Positions 1 to 8,938 of a DNA stretch of 64,000 bases are shown here, one piece after another (within the stretch, counting starts at the first letter, position 1; each line of letters opens with the position of its first letter). The stretch is taken from NCBI GenBank assembly GCA_964520325.1, contig CAZFOB010000009.1, forward strand, positions 72,070-136,069, in the 5' to 3' direction. A model generated the notes under the pieces. That model worked only from the letters and a program-made list of their open reading frames with translations, was not told where the DNA came from and made no database searches. A program made the translations under genes and the position numbers. The stretch comes from CAZFOB01 sp964520325. GTDB taxonomy: Bacteria; Actinomycetota; JAICYB01.

Positions 1-2946
1 AGTGTTCTCCGTCACGACGCCGGGTTCGACGAACTGCAACAGATAGTCGGGGCCGCCGGCCTTGCCGCCGACGCCGGACAATCGGTGTCCGCCGAACGGC
101 TGGCGACCGACGAGAGCGCCCGTCGTCCCGCGGTTGATGTACAGGTTGCCAACGTCGAATCGCCGCGCGGCTTCGTTGATCCGGTGCGGAGACCGCGAGA
201 AGACGGCTCCGGTCAGCGCGTAGTCGGTGTCGTTGGCAAGTGCGAGCGCGTGATCGAAGTCGTCGGCTTTGATGCAGGTGAGCAGGGGGCCGAAGACCTC
301 CTCCGTCGCGACGCGTTTGGCCGGATCGTCCACGATGACCACTGTCGGTCCGACGAACCAGCCCCGCGAAGGAACGTCCGTTCGAGCGAGCACGACGTCG
401 CCTTCGGTCGCTGCGAGCTCGACGTATCCGCGGACGCGTGCGAACGCATCCTCGTCGATGAGCGGCCCGACGACGGTGCGCTGTTCGGAAGCGTGGCCCA
501 CGGGAAGCACCTGCGCAGCGCCGACGACGCGTTCGACGAGCTCGTCGAACATCGGTCCGATCCCGATGAGACGCGACGCGGCCGAGCACTTCTGTCCGGC
601 GTAGGCGAACGCGCTCTTGACGATCGCTGGAACTGCGACGTCGAGATCCGCGTCGGTGTCGACGATGACGGCGTTCTTCCCGCCCATCTCGGCGACGACG
701 TGCTTCACGTGGCGCTGCCCGTCGCGGTGGATCGCAGCCTGTTCGATGATCTGCAAGCCGACCGCTCGCGAACCGGTGAACGCGACGAACGTCACGTCTT
801 TATGCGCAACGAGCGCGGCTCCGACCTCTTCTCCGAGCCCCGGAAGGAACGCGAGCGCGCCGGCCGGCGTGCCTGCCTCCAACAGGACATCGACGAGGCA
901 GGAACCGACACCGGGCGTCTGCTCGGCAGGCTTGAAGAGCACGCAGTTGCCGGTGACGAGCGCCGCGGTGACCATGCCCGCTGGGATCGCGAGGGGGAAG
1001 TTCCACGGGGCGATCACTGCGCCGATCCCTCGTGCCCTGTAGCGATACGAGTTCGTCTCACCGGCCGGACTGAGCAGCGGCGACCGGTCACGGAGCGCCA
1101 GAGCCTGACGGCCGTAGTACTCACAGAAGTCGATCGCTTCGGCGACATCGGCGTCAGCGTCGTTCCACGGCTTGCCGGCCTCGAAGCAGATGAGCGACGC
1201 AAGCTTCGCGCGGCGCCGCCGCATGACCGCCGCGGCGTCGAAGAGCACGCGAGCACGAGCCTCGACCGGTGCGTCGCGCCACGCCGGTAACGCCGTCCGC
1301 GCGGCCTCGATCGCGCGCTCGACGTCGGCAGCGCAAGCCCGCGCCGACCGGCACACGATCCGAGCCGGTGAACCGGGATCGACCGAGATGATCTCGCGAT
1401 CGGTGCCAACAGTGTCGCCGCCGATCACGAGCGGCGCATGCAACGGGAACGTGTCCGGCGCCGCAACGATCGCATCCGCCATCGCCTCGCGGATCTCAGG
1501 TCGGCGGAACTCCGACGGCGGCTCGTTTGCGAAGGGACCCGGACCATCGACACTTGTCGTATGTCCCGGTTCGCGACTCTCGATACCGACGTCGGGCACC
1601 GGTGGGCGCATCAGCTCGCGAAGGCCCTTGCCTTCGCCGAACCGTTGGCGCACGAACGATTCGTTCGCGGTGTTCTCGAGCAGCCGACGCACGAGGTACG
1701 CCATGCCCGGCACGAGCTCGCCAACCGGTGCGTACGTCCGCACGCGATACGACAGGTTGCGAAGGCCGACGTGCACTGGCTCGGCCATGCCGTACAGAAG
1801 CTGAAACTCGATGGCGCTCATCGGAAGTCCGACCGACGCGGCGTACGCGATCGCGACGGAGATCGACCTGAGGTTGTGGCTGGCGATGATCGGGCGCACG
1901 TCGCCCGCCCTGTCGATCAGCAGCTGCGTGCAACGCTCGAAGTTGGCGTCGGTCGATCCCTTCGATGTGAACACCGGAACGACCCAGCCCTCTTGGGAAG
2001 CCTCGATCGTCTCGGCGTCCCAGTACGCACCCTTGACGAGCCTGACCTGGAGCGGCTCGGCTAACGTGTCGCGCGACCAGTCGGCTAAAGCAGCAAGATC
2101 CTCGTACGCGTCCTTCAGGTAGGCCTGGACGACAACGCCGAGACGCGGACCGTCTCCGAACTCTGATCCGATGCGACGCAGGAGCGCGAGTGTTGACTCC
2201 TTCACGTCGTAGCTCTCCATGTCGACGTGCACCGTGGCGCCCAGCGCTTTCGCGCGCTCGAGCGTCGCACGCGATCTGTTGACGACCTCCTCGATCCCTT
2301 CTTGTTCGGTCATCGCCGAGAAGCGAGGGGACAGTGCGGTCGGCTTGACCGAGATATTGACGCGCCCGAGCTCACCCCACGGATCTCTCTCGAGGAGCGG
2401 GCGAGACGGCCAGAGAGACGACACGCGCGATAGCTCCTCGAGCGTCTCGCGAACGCGAAGGGCATAGCGGTCGGCTTCGTCCGCGGTCACGGTCTTCTCG
2501 CCGAGGACGTCAACCGTGCACGCCTCCCCCGCTTCCCAGAGCTCGCGCAGTCGCGGTGCCGCATCGGTCGCCGACGACCCGGCGATGAACTGCTTCGCCA
2601 TCCGCTTGATGGCCGCGCGCGCAACCAACGTCGTCAAACGGTCGGATCCTGGGAGATGATGGGAGACGCGCCTCGCAAGGTCGAAGAGTCGCGGTGCCCC
2701 GGTGTCGGTGAAGTACTCGTCAACGTGGCGCTGCACGTCGGTGTCGTCGGTCGTCTGCGGGAAGACGTCCACGAACCGGAAGAGCTGTGTCTTGAACGAT
2801 GCACTCGACATCGCGACGTCGAGCATCTTGTCGAGGATGAAGGCAGACACCGCCGACCGGCGGGATCCGGCCTGTGAGATCTCTTGGGCGACGGCGAAGA
2901 CGCGCCTCTCGAGCTCGACGTCCTGTGAGGGTGTTGACCCCTTCAT
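1..2946 (-). CDS. putA: Bifunctional proline dehydrogenase / L-glutamate gamma-semialdehyde dehydrogenase (PutA type), 3' end outside window
   Basis: Oxidises proline to P5C with FAD, then P5C/glutamate semialdehyde to glutamate with NAD. Reading from the ATG at 2946 the frame is open for 982 codons and runs off the left edge, so the C-terminus is missing. The N-terminal half carries the proline dehydrogenase barrel signature (SYRVRTYAPVGE followed by YLVRRLLENT and NESFVRQRF, about residues 390-430). From about residue 500 an aldehyde dehydrogenase follows, with the Glu motif VAEMGGKNAV near residue 755 and the catalytic Cys in AYAGQKCSAA near 784. No strong Shine-Dalgarno precedes the ATG. 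Divergent from fumC. The domains are unmistakable; whether a C-terminal extension exists cannot be seen. Confidence 0.95.
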   Translation of the reverse strand, partial: MKGSTPSQDVELERRVFAVAQEISQAGSRRSAVSAFILDKMLDVAMSSASFKTQLFRFVDVFPQTTDDTDVQRHVDEYFTDTGAPRLFDLARRVSHHLPGSDRLTTLVARAAIKRMAKQFIAGSSATDAAPRLRELWEAGEACTVDVLGEKTVTADEADRYALRVRETLEELSRVSSLWPSRPLLERDPWGELGRVNISVKPTALSPRFSAMTEQEGIEEVVNRSRATLERAKALGATVHVDMESYDVKESTLALLRRIGSEFGDGPRLGVVVQAYLKDAYEDLAALADWSRDTLAEPLQVRLVKGAYWDAETIEASQEGWVVPVFTSKGSTDANFERCTQLLIDRAGDVRPIIASHNLRSISVAIAYAASVGLPMSAIEFQLLYGMAEPVHVGLRNLSYRVRTYAPVGELVPGMAYLVRRLLENTANESFVRQRFGEGKGLRELMRPPVPDVGIESREPGHTTSVDGPGPFANEPPSEFRRPEIREAMADAIVAAPDTFPLHAPLVIGGDTVGTDREIISVDPGSPARIVCRSARACAADVERAIEAARTALPAWRDAPVEARARVLFDAAAVMRRRRAKLASLICFEAGKPWNDADADVAEAIDFCEYYGRQALALRDRSPLLSPAGETNSYRYRARGIGAVIAPWNFPLAIPAGMVTAALVTGNCVLFKPAEQTPGVGSCLVDVLLEAGTPAGALAFLPGLGEEVGAALVAHKDVTFVAFTGSRAVGLQIIEQAAIHRDGQRHVKHVVAEMGGKNAVIVDTDADLDVAVPAIVKSAFAYAGQKCSAASRLIGIGPMFDELVERVVGAAQVLPVGHASEQRTVVGPLIDEDAFARVRGYVELAATEGDVVLARTDVPSRGWFVGPTVVIVDDPAKRVATEEVFGPLLTCIKADDFDHALALANDTDYALTGAVFSRSPHRINEAARRFDVGNLYINRGTTGALVGRQPFGGHRLSGVGGKAGGPDYLLQFVEPGVVTENT

Positions 2947-3079
2947 GTGATGCGGAGTGTCCGTTCGCCGTGTCCGGCACTCATCTTCTCAACTCTGGCC
3001 AACTCTGACGGCGAGCTGGGCTGGATTCACACCGGCGCCGATGAGGCATGCTGAGAGTGTTCACGAAGAAGGAGGCGCA

Positions 3080-4483
3080 TTGAGCGACGATCTTCGCATC
3101 GAGAAGGACACCATGGGCGAGGTCAAGGTCCCTGCTCATGCCTATTGGGGCGCATCGACGCAGCGCGCCGTCGAGAACTTCCCGATCTCGGGACTCACCT
3201 TCCCGGCGCCTTTCATACGGGCGCTGGCGCTCATCAAGGGCGCAGCAGCCGAGGTGAACGCCGATCTCGGCCACATCGACGACAAGATCGCCAAGCTCAT
3301 CGCGGAGGCCGCCAAGCGAGTCGCCGATGGAGAGTTCGACGACCACTTCCCCATCGACATCTTCCAAACCGGCTCCGGGACGTCCACCAACACCAACGCC
3401 AACGAGGTCATCGCCAACGTCGCGAACGAAGCTGCGGGGTCGGAGCTTGCTTCGAAGTCGCCGGTTCACCCCAATGACCACGTGAACTTCGGGCAGTCGT
3501 CCAACGACGTGATCCCCTCGACGATCCACGTCGCGGCGCTGGAAGGGATCGTCCACGACCTCATCCCTGCCCTCGAGCGGTTGAAGTCGTCGCTTGCCAA
3601 GAAGGCCGGCGAGTTCGCCGGCGTTGTGAAGACGGGACGTACGCACCTCATGGACGCAACCCCCGTCACGCTCGGCCAGGAATTCGGCGGCTACGCCCGG
3701 CAGATCGAGCTCGGGATCGAGCGCATCAAGTCCGCCGTCCCACGACTTGGGGAGCTCGCGCTCGGCGGCACCGCGGTCGGTACCGGACTCAACACCGACC
3801 CGAGGTTCGCGTCCGCGGTGATCGCGAAGGTCGCAGAAGCGACGAGGCTCGAGCTGAGCGAAGCGACGAACCATTTCGAGGCACAGGGCGCACAGGACGC
3901 AGCGGTCGAGATGTCGGGAGCCTTGAAAACGGTCGCGGTGTCGTTCGTCAAGATCAGCAACGACCTGCGCTGGATGAACTCCGGCCCCCGCGGGGGCCTC
4001 GGTGAGATCAGGCTCCCCGACCTGCAGCCGGGGAGCTCCATCATGCCGGGCAAGGTCAACCCGGTGATCCCCGAGGTCGCCGTGCAGGTGGCCGGACAGG
4101 TCATCGGCGGCGACGCCGCGATCACGTTCGCAGCTTCGACGGGAAACTTCGAGCTCAACGTCGCGCTTCCGCTCATCGCGCACAATCTGCTCACGTCGTC
4201 CGCACTCTTGGCGACCACCGCGAACGCACTCGTGGACAAGTGCATCGAGCAGATCGAAGCCAACACCGAGCACGTCCGCGCCATCGTCGAGCGAGGCGAC
4301 ATCATCTCGACCGCACTGAATCCGCTTCTCGGGTACGAGAAGGTCGCGGAGCTGGTGAAAGAAGCGCGAAAGACGGACACGACGATCCGTGACATCGCTC
4401 TGAAAAAGAAGCTCCTGACCGAAGAGGAGCTGGACATGGCGCTCGATGTGGAAAAGCTCACGCGCGGAGGTCTCGGCAAGTGA
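3080..4483 (+). CDS. fumC: Class II fumarate hydratase
   Basis: TCA-cycle enzyme interconverting fumarate and malate, a cytosolic homotetramer. The fumarase/aspartase signature GSSIMPGKVNP is near residue 318, and the substrate-site segments SGTSTNTNANEV and TGRTHLMDATPVTL are also present. An in-frame ATG exists at 2957, but the TTG at 3080 is chosen because AAGGAGG lies 4 nt before it and the protein then begins SDDLRIEKDTMGEV, the normal fumarase N-terminus; this gives 467 aa, the family length. Its TGA overlaps the GTG of pepN by 4 bp (GTGA), so the two are probably translationally coupled. The distinction from aspartase or argininosuccinate lyase rests on overall similarity and is confident. 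Confidence 0.95.
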   Translation: MSDDLRIEKDTMGEVKVPAHAYWGASTQRAVENFPISGLTFPAPFIRALALIKGAAAEVNADLGHIDDKIAKLIAEAAKRVADGEFDDHFPIDIFQTGSGTSTNTNANEVIANVANEAAGSELASKSPVHPNDHVNFGQSSNDVIPSTIHVAALEGIVHDLIPALERLKSSLAKKAGEFAGVVKTGRTHLMDATPVTLGQEFGGYARQIELGIERIKSAVPRLGELALGGTAVGTGLNTDPRFASAVIAKVAEATRLELSEATNHFEAQGAQDAAVEMSGALKTVAVSFVKISNDLRWMNSGPRGGLGEIRLPDLQPGSSIMPGKVNPVIPEVAVQVAGQVIGGDAAITFAASTGNFELNVALPLIAHNLLTSSALLATTANALVDKCIEQIEANTEHVRAIVERGDIISTALNPLLGYEKVAELVKEARKTDTTIRDIALKKKLLTEEELDMALDVEKLTRGGLGK

Positions 4484-6981
4484 CCACCGCCGGGAAAGAC
4501 AACCTCACGAGGGACGAAGCGCAACAACGCGCGCGGATCCTCGGTGACGTCACCTACGAGATCGCGCTGAACCTGCGCGGCGGTGCGATCACCTTCGATT
4601 CAGAGACCGTCGTGAGGTTCTCGTGTACCGAGCCTGGAGCATCGACGTTCATCGATCTCGATGCGGTCGAAGTCAGCGAGGCCGTTCTCAATGGACGCAC
4701 GCTCAACGTCCACGACACGCCGGACGGCCGCATCGCGCTCGACTCGCTCGAGACCTCGAACGAACTCGTCGTCAAAGCCACGCTCGAGTACTCACGAACG
4801 GGTACCGGTCTTCACCGCACCGTCGATCCCGTCGACAAGGAGGCCTACACCTACACCCAGTTCGAACCCTTCGATGCGCACCGGGTCTTCGCCTGCTTCG
4901 ACCAGCCCGACCTGAAGGCGACGTTCGCCTTCGACGTCGAGGTGCCGGAAGGGTGGGTCGTGATCTCGAACACGCGTCCGACGGTCAAACCGACCGACGG
5001 CTCGGCGGGACACTGGGTCTTCGGCCCCACGCCGGTGATGTCGACGTATCTGGGCGCGATCTGTGCGGGCCCTTACGTCGGCACAACCGACAAGTACAAC
5101 AACATCGAGCTCGGCTGGTGGTGCCGCAAGTCGCTCGAGAAGTACATGGATAGCGACGAGCTCTTCGAGATGACGAAAGCCGGCTTCGCATTCTTCGAGA
5201 AGGAGTTCGACTACCCGTACATGACCGGCTCGTACGACCAGGTCTTCTGTCCGGAGTACAAGTTCGGAGCGATGGAGAACCTCGGGTGCGTGACGTACAG
5301 CGAGCGGATGATCTTCCGCTCGAAAGTCACAGAGGCCGAGCGCGAACGGCGGGCCGAGGTGATCCTCCACGAGATGTCGCACATGTGGTTCGGCGACCTC
5401 GTGACGATGCGTTGGTGGAATGACCTGTGGCTGAACGAGAGCTTCGCGACCTACATGGCCTACCTCGCAAAAGAGCGCGCGACGCGCTTCACGAATTCGT
5501 GGGTCAGTTTCGCCAGCGACGAGAAGACGTGGGCGAACCGTCAGGACCAGCTTCCGACCACGCACCCGATCGTTGCCGACATCCCCGACGTCCATGCGAC
5601 GCATCTCAATTTCGACGGCATCACCTACGCGAAAGGCGCGTCGGTGCTCAAGCAGCTCGTGGCGTGGGTTGGTGAGGACGCGTTCTTCCGTGGCTTGCGC
5701 CGGTACTTCAAGACCCACGCATGGGGAAACACCGAGCTACCCGATTTCCTCGAACCGCTCGCGCAGGAATCGGGACGGGACCTCGGGACATGGTCGAAGG
5801 AGTGGCTCGAGACGGCCGGAGTGAACTCGATCAGGGTCGACGGCAACACGGTCGTTCAGACGGCGACCGCGGAGTTCCCGACGATCCGGTCGCATCGGAT
5901 GGCGATCGGTCTCTTCGACCACAAGCACGGCGAACTCGAGCTCCGGCGCGAGATCGAGCTCGACGTCGTCGGTGACCGCACAGAGGTCAAGGAGCTCGCG
6001 GACGAGGCGCCGGCCGATCTCGTCCTCCCCAACCACCGAGACCTCGCGTACGCGAAGATCCGCTTCGACGAGCGGTCGTTGCAGACACTGACCGATCGAT
6101 TGCGGGATCTGCGGGACCCCCTCGCACGCACGTTGTGCTGGGGTGCGATCTACGACATGTTGCGCGACGCGGAGCTCGGGGCCTGCCGCCACAACGCGAT
6201 CATCCTCAACAACATCGACGGCGAGGACGACATCGGCGTCGTCCGCGACCTAATCGGAAGCGTCAATAGTGCGATCTCGATCTACGGCGCACCGGCCAAC
6301 CGCGATAGCGGCCGCGACGCGCTCTGCGCGAAGGCCCGTACCGAGATGCTTGCGGGGCAGCCCGGTTCTGATCTCCAGCTCGTGTGGACGCGTGCGTACA
6401 TCCATTCGGTTCGTCTGGGCGACGACCTCGGATTCGTCAGGGGCCTTCTCGACGGTTCACAGACGATCGACGGCATCGAGATCGACACCGATCTGCGCTG
6501 GCTGATCGTCCACGCCCTCGCCGGCAGCGGCACGCCGGCCGACGACCTCATCTCAGCCGAGCACGAACGCGACCCGACCGACGAGGGCGAACGTCACGCG
6601 ACCGCCGCGCGCGCGTCGCGTCCTACGCCCGAGGCGAAGGCCGAAGCGTGGGCCAACGCCTCGGACGATCCAGAGATCACCCTTGCGATGCTGCGGGCCG
6701 TTGCAGGTGCGTTCCAGGACCCCGAGCGAGAAGAACTGCTCGAGGGGTACGTCGACCGGTATTTCGACGAGGTGCTCGGCTTCTGGGGGAAACGTGAGTT
6801 CGATCTCGGGATCGCGTTCGCCCGCGGCATGTACCCACGCACCTACACGCAGGACGTCGTCGAGAAGACCGACGTCCTGCTCGGCGATCCCGAGCTCCCG
6901 ACGCCGGTGCGACGGCTGCTGATCGAAGCCCAGGACGACACCAAGCGCGCCATCCGCGCGCGCGCCGTCGATTCGGCTTAG
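4480..6981 (+). CDS. pepN: Aminopeptidase N, M1 zinc metallopeptidase
   Basis: Cytosolic aminopeptidase that removes N-terminal residues from peptides. The 833-residue protein has the exopeptidase motif GAMENLG (about residue 265), the zinc site HEMSHMWFGD (about residue 297) and the third zinc ligand in NESFATYM, followed by the long helical ERAP1-like C-terminal domain. It starts with GTG at 4480, preceded by GGAGG at 4466-4470, and overlaps the fumC stop by 4 bp. Its TAG ends at 6981, overlapping the convergent cyclase gene by 4 bp. Length and motifs match actinobacterial PepN. The start is well supported. Confidence 0.95.
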   Translation: MTTAGKDNLTRDEAQQRARILGDVTYEIALNLRGGAITFDSETVVRFSCTEPGASTFIDLDAVEVSEAVLNGRTLNVHDTPDGRIALDSLETSNELVVKATLEYSRTGTGLHRTVDPVDKEAYTYTQFEPFDAHRVFACFDQPDLKATFAFDVEVPEGWVVISNTRPTVKPTDGSAGHWVFGPTPVMSTYLGAICAGPYVGTTDKYNNIELGWWCRKSLEKYMDSDELFEMTKAGFAFFEKEFDYPYMTGSYDQVFCPEYKFGAMENLGCVTYSERMIFRSKVTEAERERRAEVILHEMSHMWFGDLVTMRWWNDLWLNESFATYMAYLAKERATRFTNSWVSFASDEKTWANRQDQLPTTHPIVADIPDVHATHLNFDGITYAKGASVLKQLVAWVGEDAFFRGLRRYFKTHAWGNTELPDFLEPLAQESGRDLGTWSKEWLETAGVNSIRVDGNTVVQTATAEFPTIRSHRMAIGLFDHKHGELELRREIELDVVGDRTEVKELADEAPADLVLPNHRDLAYAKIRFDERSLQTLTDRLRDLRDPLARTLCWGAIYDMLRDAELGACRHNAIILNNIDGEDDIGVVRDLIGSVNSAISIYGAPANRDSGRDALCAKARTEMLAGQPGSDLQLVWTRAYIHSVRLGDDLGFVRGLLDGSQTIDGIEIDTDLRWLIVHALAGSGTPADDLISAEHERDPTDEGERHATAARASRPTPEAKAEAWANASDDPEITLAMLRAVAGAFQDPEREELLEGYVDRYFDEVLGFWGKREFDLGIAFARGMYPRTYTQDVVEKTDVLLGDPELPTPVRRLLIEAQDDTKRAIRARAVDSA

Positions 6982-8348
6982 AGCTCGGGCTTGTCCTCAC
7001 GGGAAGCACGGGAAGCACGGGACGCAACGGAGCTGTAGCGGCCGGGGTCCTCAAGGAACTTGCGCAAACACGTCGGGGAACAGAACGCGTAGGTCACGCC
7101 CTCGTGACTCAAGGTAGCGACGGCGGTATCGCCGACGGCCATACCGCACACCGGATCACGCTCGGCGACCTCGTTGCTCCGGGCGACGCGGAAGAGCTCG
7201 ACCGTCCGCTCGAACCCGGCCAGGTCGTGGTTACCCGTCGACGCGACGACGACCCCTACCTCTTCCGCCGCCTCGGCAACCGTCTCTGTGAGGAGTATCT
7301 CGTTCGCGTTGGCGAGTGCGGCGATCCGCGCGGCCAGATTCACGGTGTTCCCGACGTAGTCGCCAACGCGATAGAGCACCGGACCGCAGTGGATGCCCGT
7401 GCGAAGTGCGGGAAAGTTGGGTTCGGACGAGGCCATCTCGTCGAGCGCGACGCTGAAGGCGAGCGCGCGAGCCGGCTCTGTGAACACGAGCATGAAGGCA
7501 TCGCCGATCTGCTTCACGAGGGTGCCCTGATGCTCGTCGAGCAGGCCGCGCACCAGCCCGTCGAAGCGATCGAGGATCGCGGCCGCGACTTCGTCCCCAT
7601 GGATCTGCGCGAGTGAGGTGAACGACGCAAGGTCGACGAAGACGATGGTGGCTTCGAGGTCTGCGCGGTCGGTTCCACGCTCGGCCGCCTCGAGATCGGC
7701 AACCGCTTCCTGAACCGACGCCCGCAGAAGATGGCGCCGGTGTACGGTCAGCAACAGCGGCTCGAGGATCGGTCCGACGAGCTCCTGCACGGTCTGCAGC
7801 CGCTCAGACTGTTCACGATCCTTGAGAAGCGTCGATCTCCCGCCCGACTCACCGACGAAGTCGCGGATCATGCGGACTTCGGTTTGCGCGAGACGGCGCA
7901 GCGTATCGCCGTACACGCGAGCGACATCGAGCACCATCTTGAGCGGTATGCCGCCCTCGACGAGCTCCTTCACCATCTCGAGGAACTTGATGTCACGTCT
8001 GGGGATCGACGCGCCGAGTCCGATCGCGCGGAGCAACGTCTTGACGGCGTCGAGCGGGATCCCGATCTCCTCGGCGGCCTCATCCGCAGTGACCTGCTCG
8101 TGCGAGTCCCACAACAGATCCGCGTAGAGCACGAGCGGTGAGCCCGCTGCGATCGCCTGCTCCAGATCCTCGATCGATCGTCCGAGGCTGCGGTAGTGGT
8201 TCAGGTAACGGATGCGCAACACATCCATCTCGTCGAGCAGACCGTCTTTGTCGAGATCGAGGAGGCCACGCTTGATGTAGTCCCTGACCTCGCGCAACGG
8301 GACGCCCGCGAGCTTCGCCAGCTGTTTCGCATCAAGGGGCTCGCGCAT
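6978..8348 (-). CDS. Class III adenylate cyclase with N-terminal HTH-like regulatory region and C-terminal YHS metal domain
   Basis: Predicted to make cAMP. With the ATG at 8348 (an adjacent GTG at 8351 is equally possible) the protein has 456 residues. Residues 1-60 look like a MerR/HTH-type helical head (AKLAGVPLREVRDYIKRGLL); 60-220 is helical. The catalytic domain spans about 231-390: metal aspartates D239 (VFVDLASFT) and D283 (IGDAFMLVF), K279 and D330 consistent with ATP specificity, and the transition-state segment GNTVNLAAR. Residues 398-436 form a YHS domain (DPVCGM, then C423 and C427), a metal-binding module. No membrane segment is seen. It converges with pepN with a 4-bp stop overlap. 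The cyclase and YHS calls are firm; regulation by metal is inference. Confidence 0.88.
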   Translation of the reverse strand: MREPLDAKQLAKLAGVPLREVRDYIKRGLLDLDKDGLLDEMDVLRIRYLNHYRSLGRSIEDLEQAIAAGSPLVLYADLLWDSHEQVTADEAAEEIGIPLDAVKTLLRAIGLGASIPRRDIKFLEMVKELVEGGIPLKMVLDVARVYGDTLRRLAQTEVRMIRDFVGESGGRSTLLKDREQSERLQTVQELVGPILEPLLLTVHRRHLLRASVQEAVADLEAAERGTDRADLEATIVFVDLASFTSLAQIHGDEVAAAILDRFDGLVRGLLDEHQGTLVKQIGDAFMLVFTEPARALAFSVALDEMASSEPNFPALRTGIHCGPVLYRVGDYVGNTVNLAARIAALANANEILLTETVAEAAEEVGVVVASTGNHDLAGFERTVELFRVARSNEVAERDPVCGMAVGDTAVATLSHEGVTYAFCSPTCLRKFLEDPGRYSSVASRASRASREDKPEL

Positions 8349-8371
8349 CACCCCGAATGGTATGGAAAAGC

Positions 8372-8377
8372 TAGACT
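8372..8377 (+). promoter_or_regulatory. Candidate -10 element for a leaderless phosphatase transcript
   Basis: TAGACT lies 9 nt before the GTG at 8387. There is no Shine-Dalgarno in the gap, so the transcript probably begins at or next to the start codon. No clear -35 is visible. Confidence 0.5.
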
Positions 8378-8386
8378 CGCCTTCCC

Positions 8387-8938
8387 GTGAACGTCCTCTT
8401 CGTGTGCACCGGCAATGTATGCCGCAGCCCCATGGCCGAGGGATTCCTGCGCTCCGAGTCCGACCGGCGGGGGCTCGGTCTGTTCGTGCGCTCAACAGGC
8501 ACACACGCGTGGACGGGCCGCGCCGCCACCATCGAGGGACGGAAGGTGATGAACGAGCTGGGTGTTTCGATCGACGACCATCGCACGCTGGAGCTCGATC
8601 CGGAGTTGGTTGACTGGGCCGACCTGATCATCGGCATGTCTCGTGAGCACACGCGCGATACCGTCCGGGCATTTCCGGGGGCCGAGCGCAAGACGTACAC
8701 GATGAAGTCGCTGCTCGAGTTACTTCCGTTGCTCCCGCCCCACGATGACACTGAGGCGTGGCTTCATGCGGTGTGGCAGATCCGCGAACGCGGGGACGGC
8801 CTCGAGTTCCCCGATGTCGACGATCCGATCGGCGAACGCGAGGCCGCGTACCGCCGTGTCGCCGGCGAGATCAAGACTCTCGTCGCGCGCTTCGCGGAAG
8901 CACTCGAGCACAACGCGAAGCAAGCGAGAACCAGATGA
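8387..8938 (+). CDS. Low-molecular-weight protein tyrosine phosphatase
   Basis: Cytosolic phosphotyrosine phosphatase of the LMW-PTP/arsenate reductase fold. The N-terminus MNVLFVCTGNVCRSPMAE holds the P-loop C-X5-R, and the catalytic acid is probably the Asp of DVDDPIG near the C-terminus. 183 aa, slightly longer than the usual ~155. The GTG start is supported by the -10-like hexamer 9 nt upstream and by the family N-terminus. It is the first gene of a three-gene operon, overlapping the carboxypeptidase by ATGA (8935-8938). Its target, perhaps a tyrosine kinase in envelope synthesis, is not in this window. An arsenate reductase role is less likely because the downstream genes act on the cell envelope. 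Confidence 0.9.
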   Translation: MNVLFVCTGNVCRSPMAEGFLRSESDRRGLGLFVRSTGTHAWTGRAATIEGRKVMNELGVSIDDHRTLELDPELVDWADLIIGMSREHTRDTVRAFPGAERKTYTMKSLLELLPLLPPHDDTEAWLHAVWQIRERGDGLEFPDVDDPIGEREAAYRRVAGEIKTLVARFAEALEHNAKQARTR

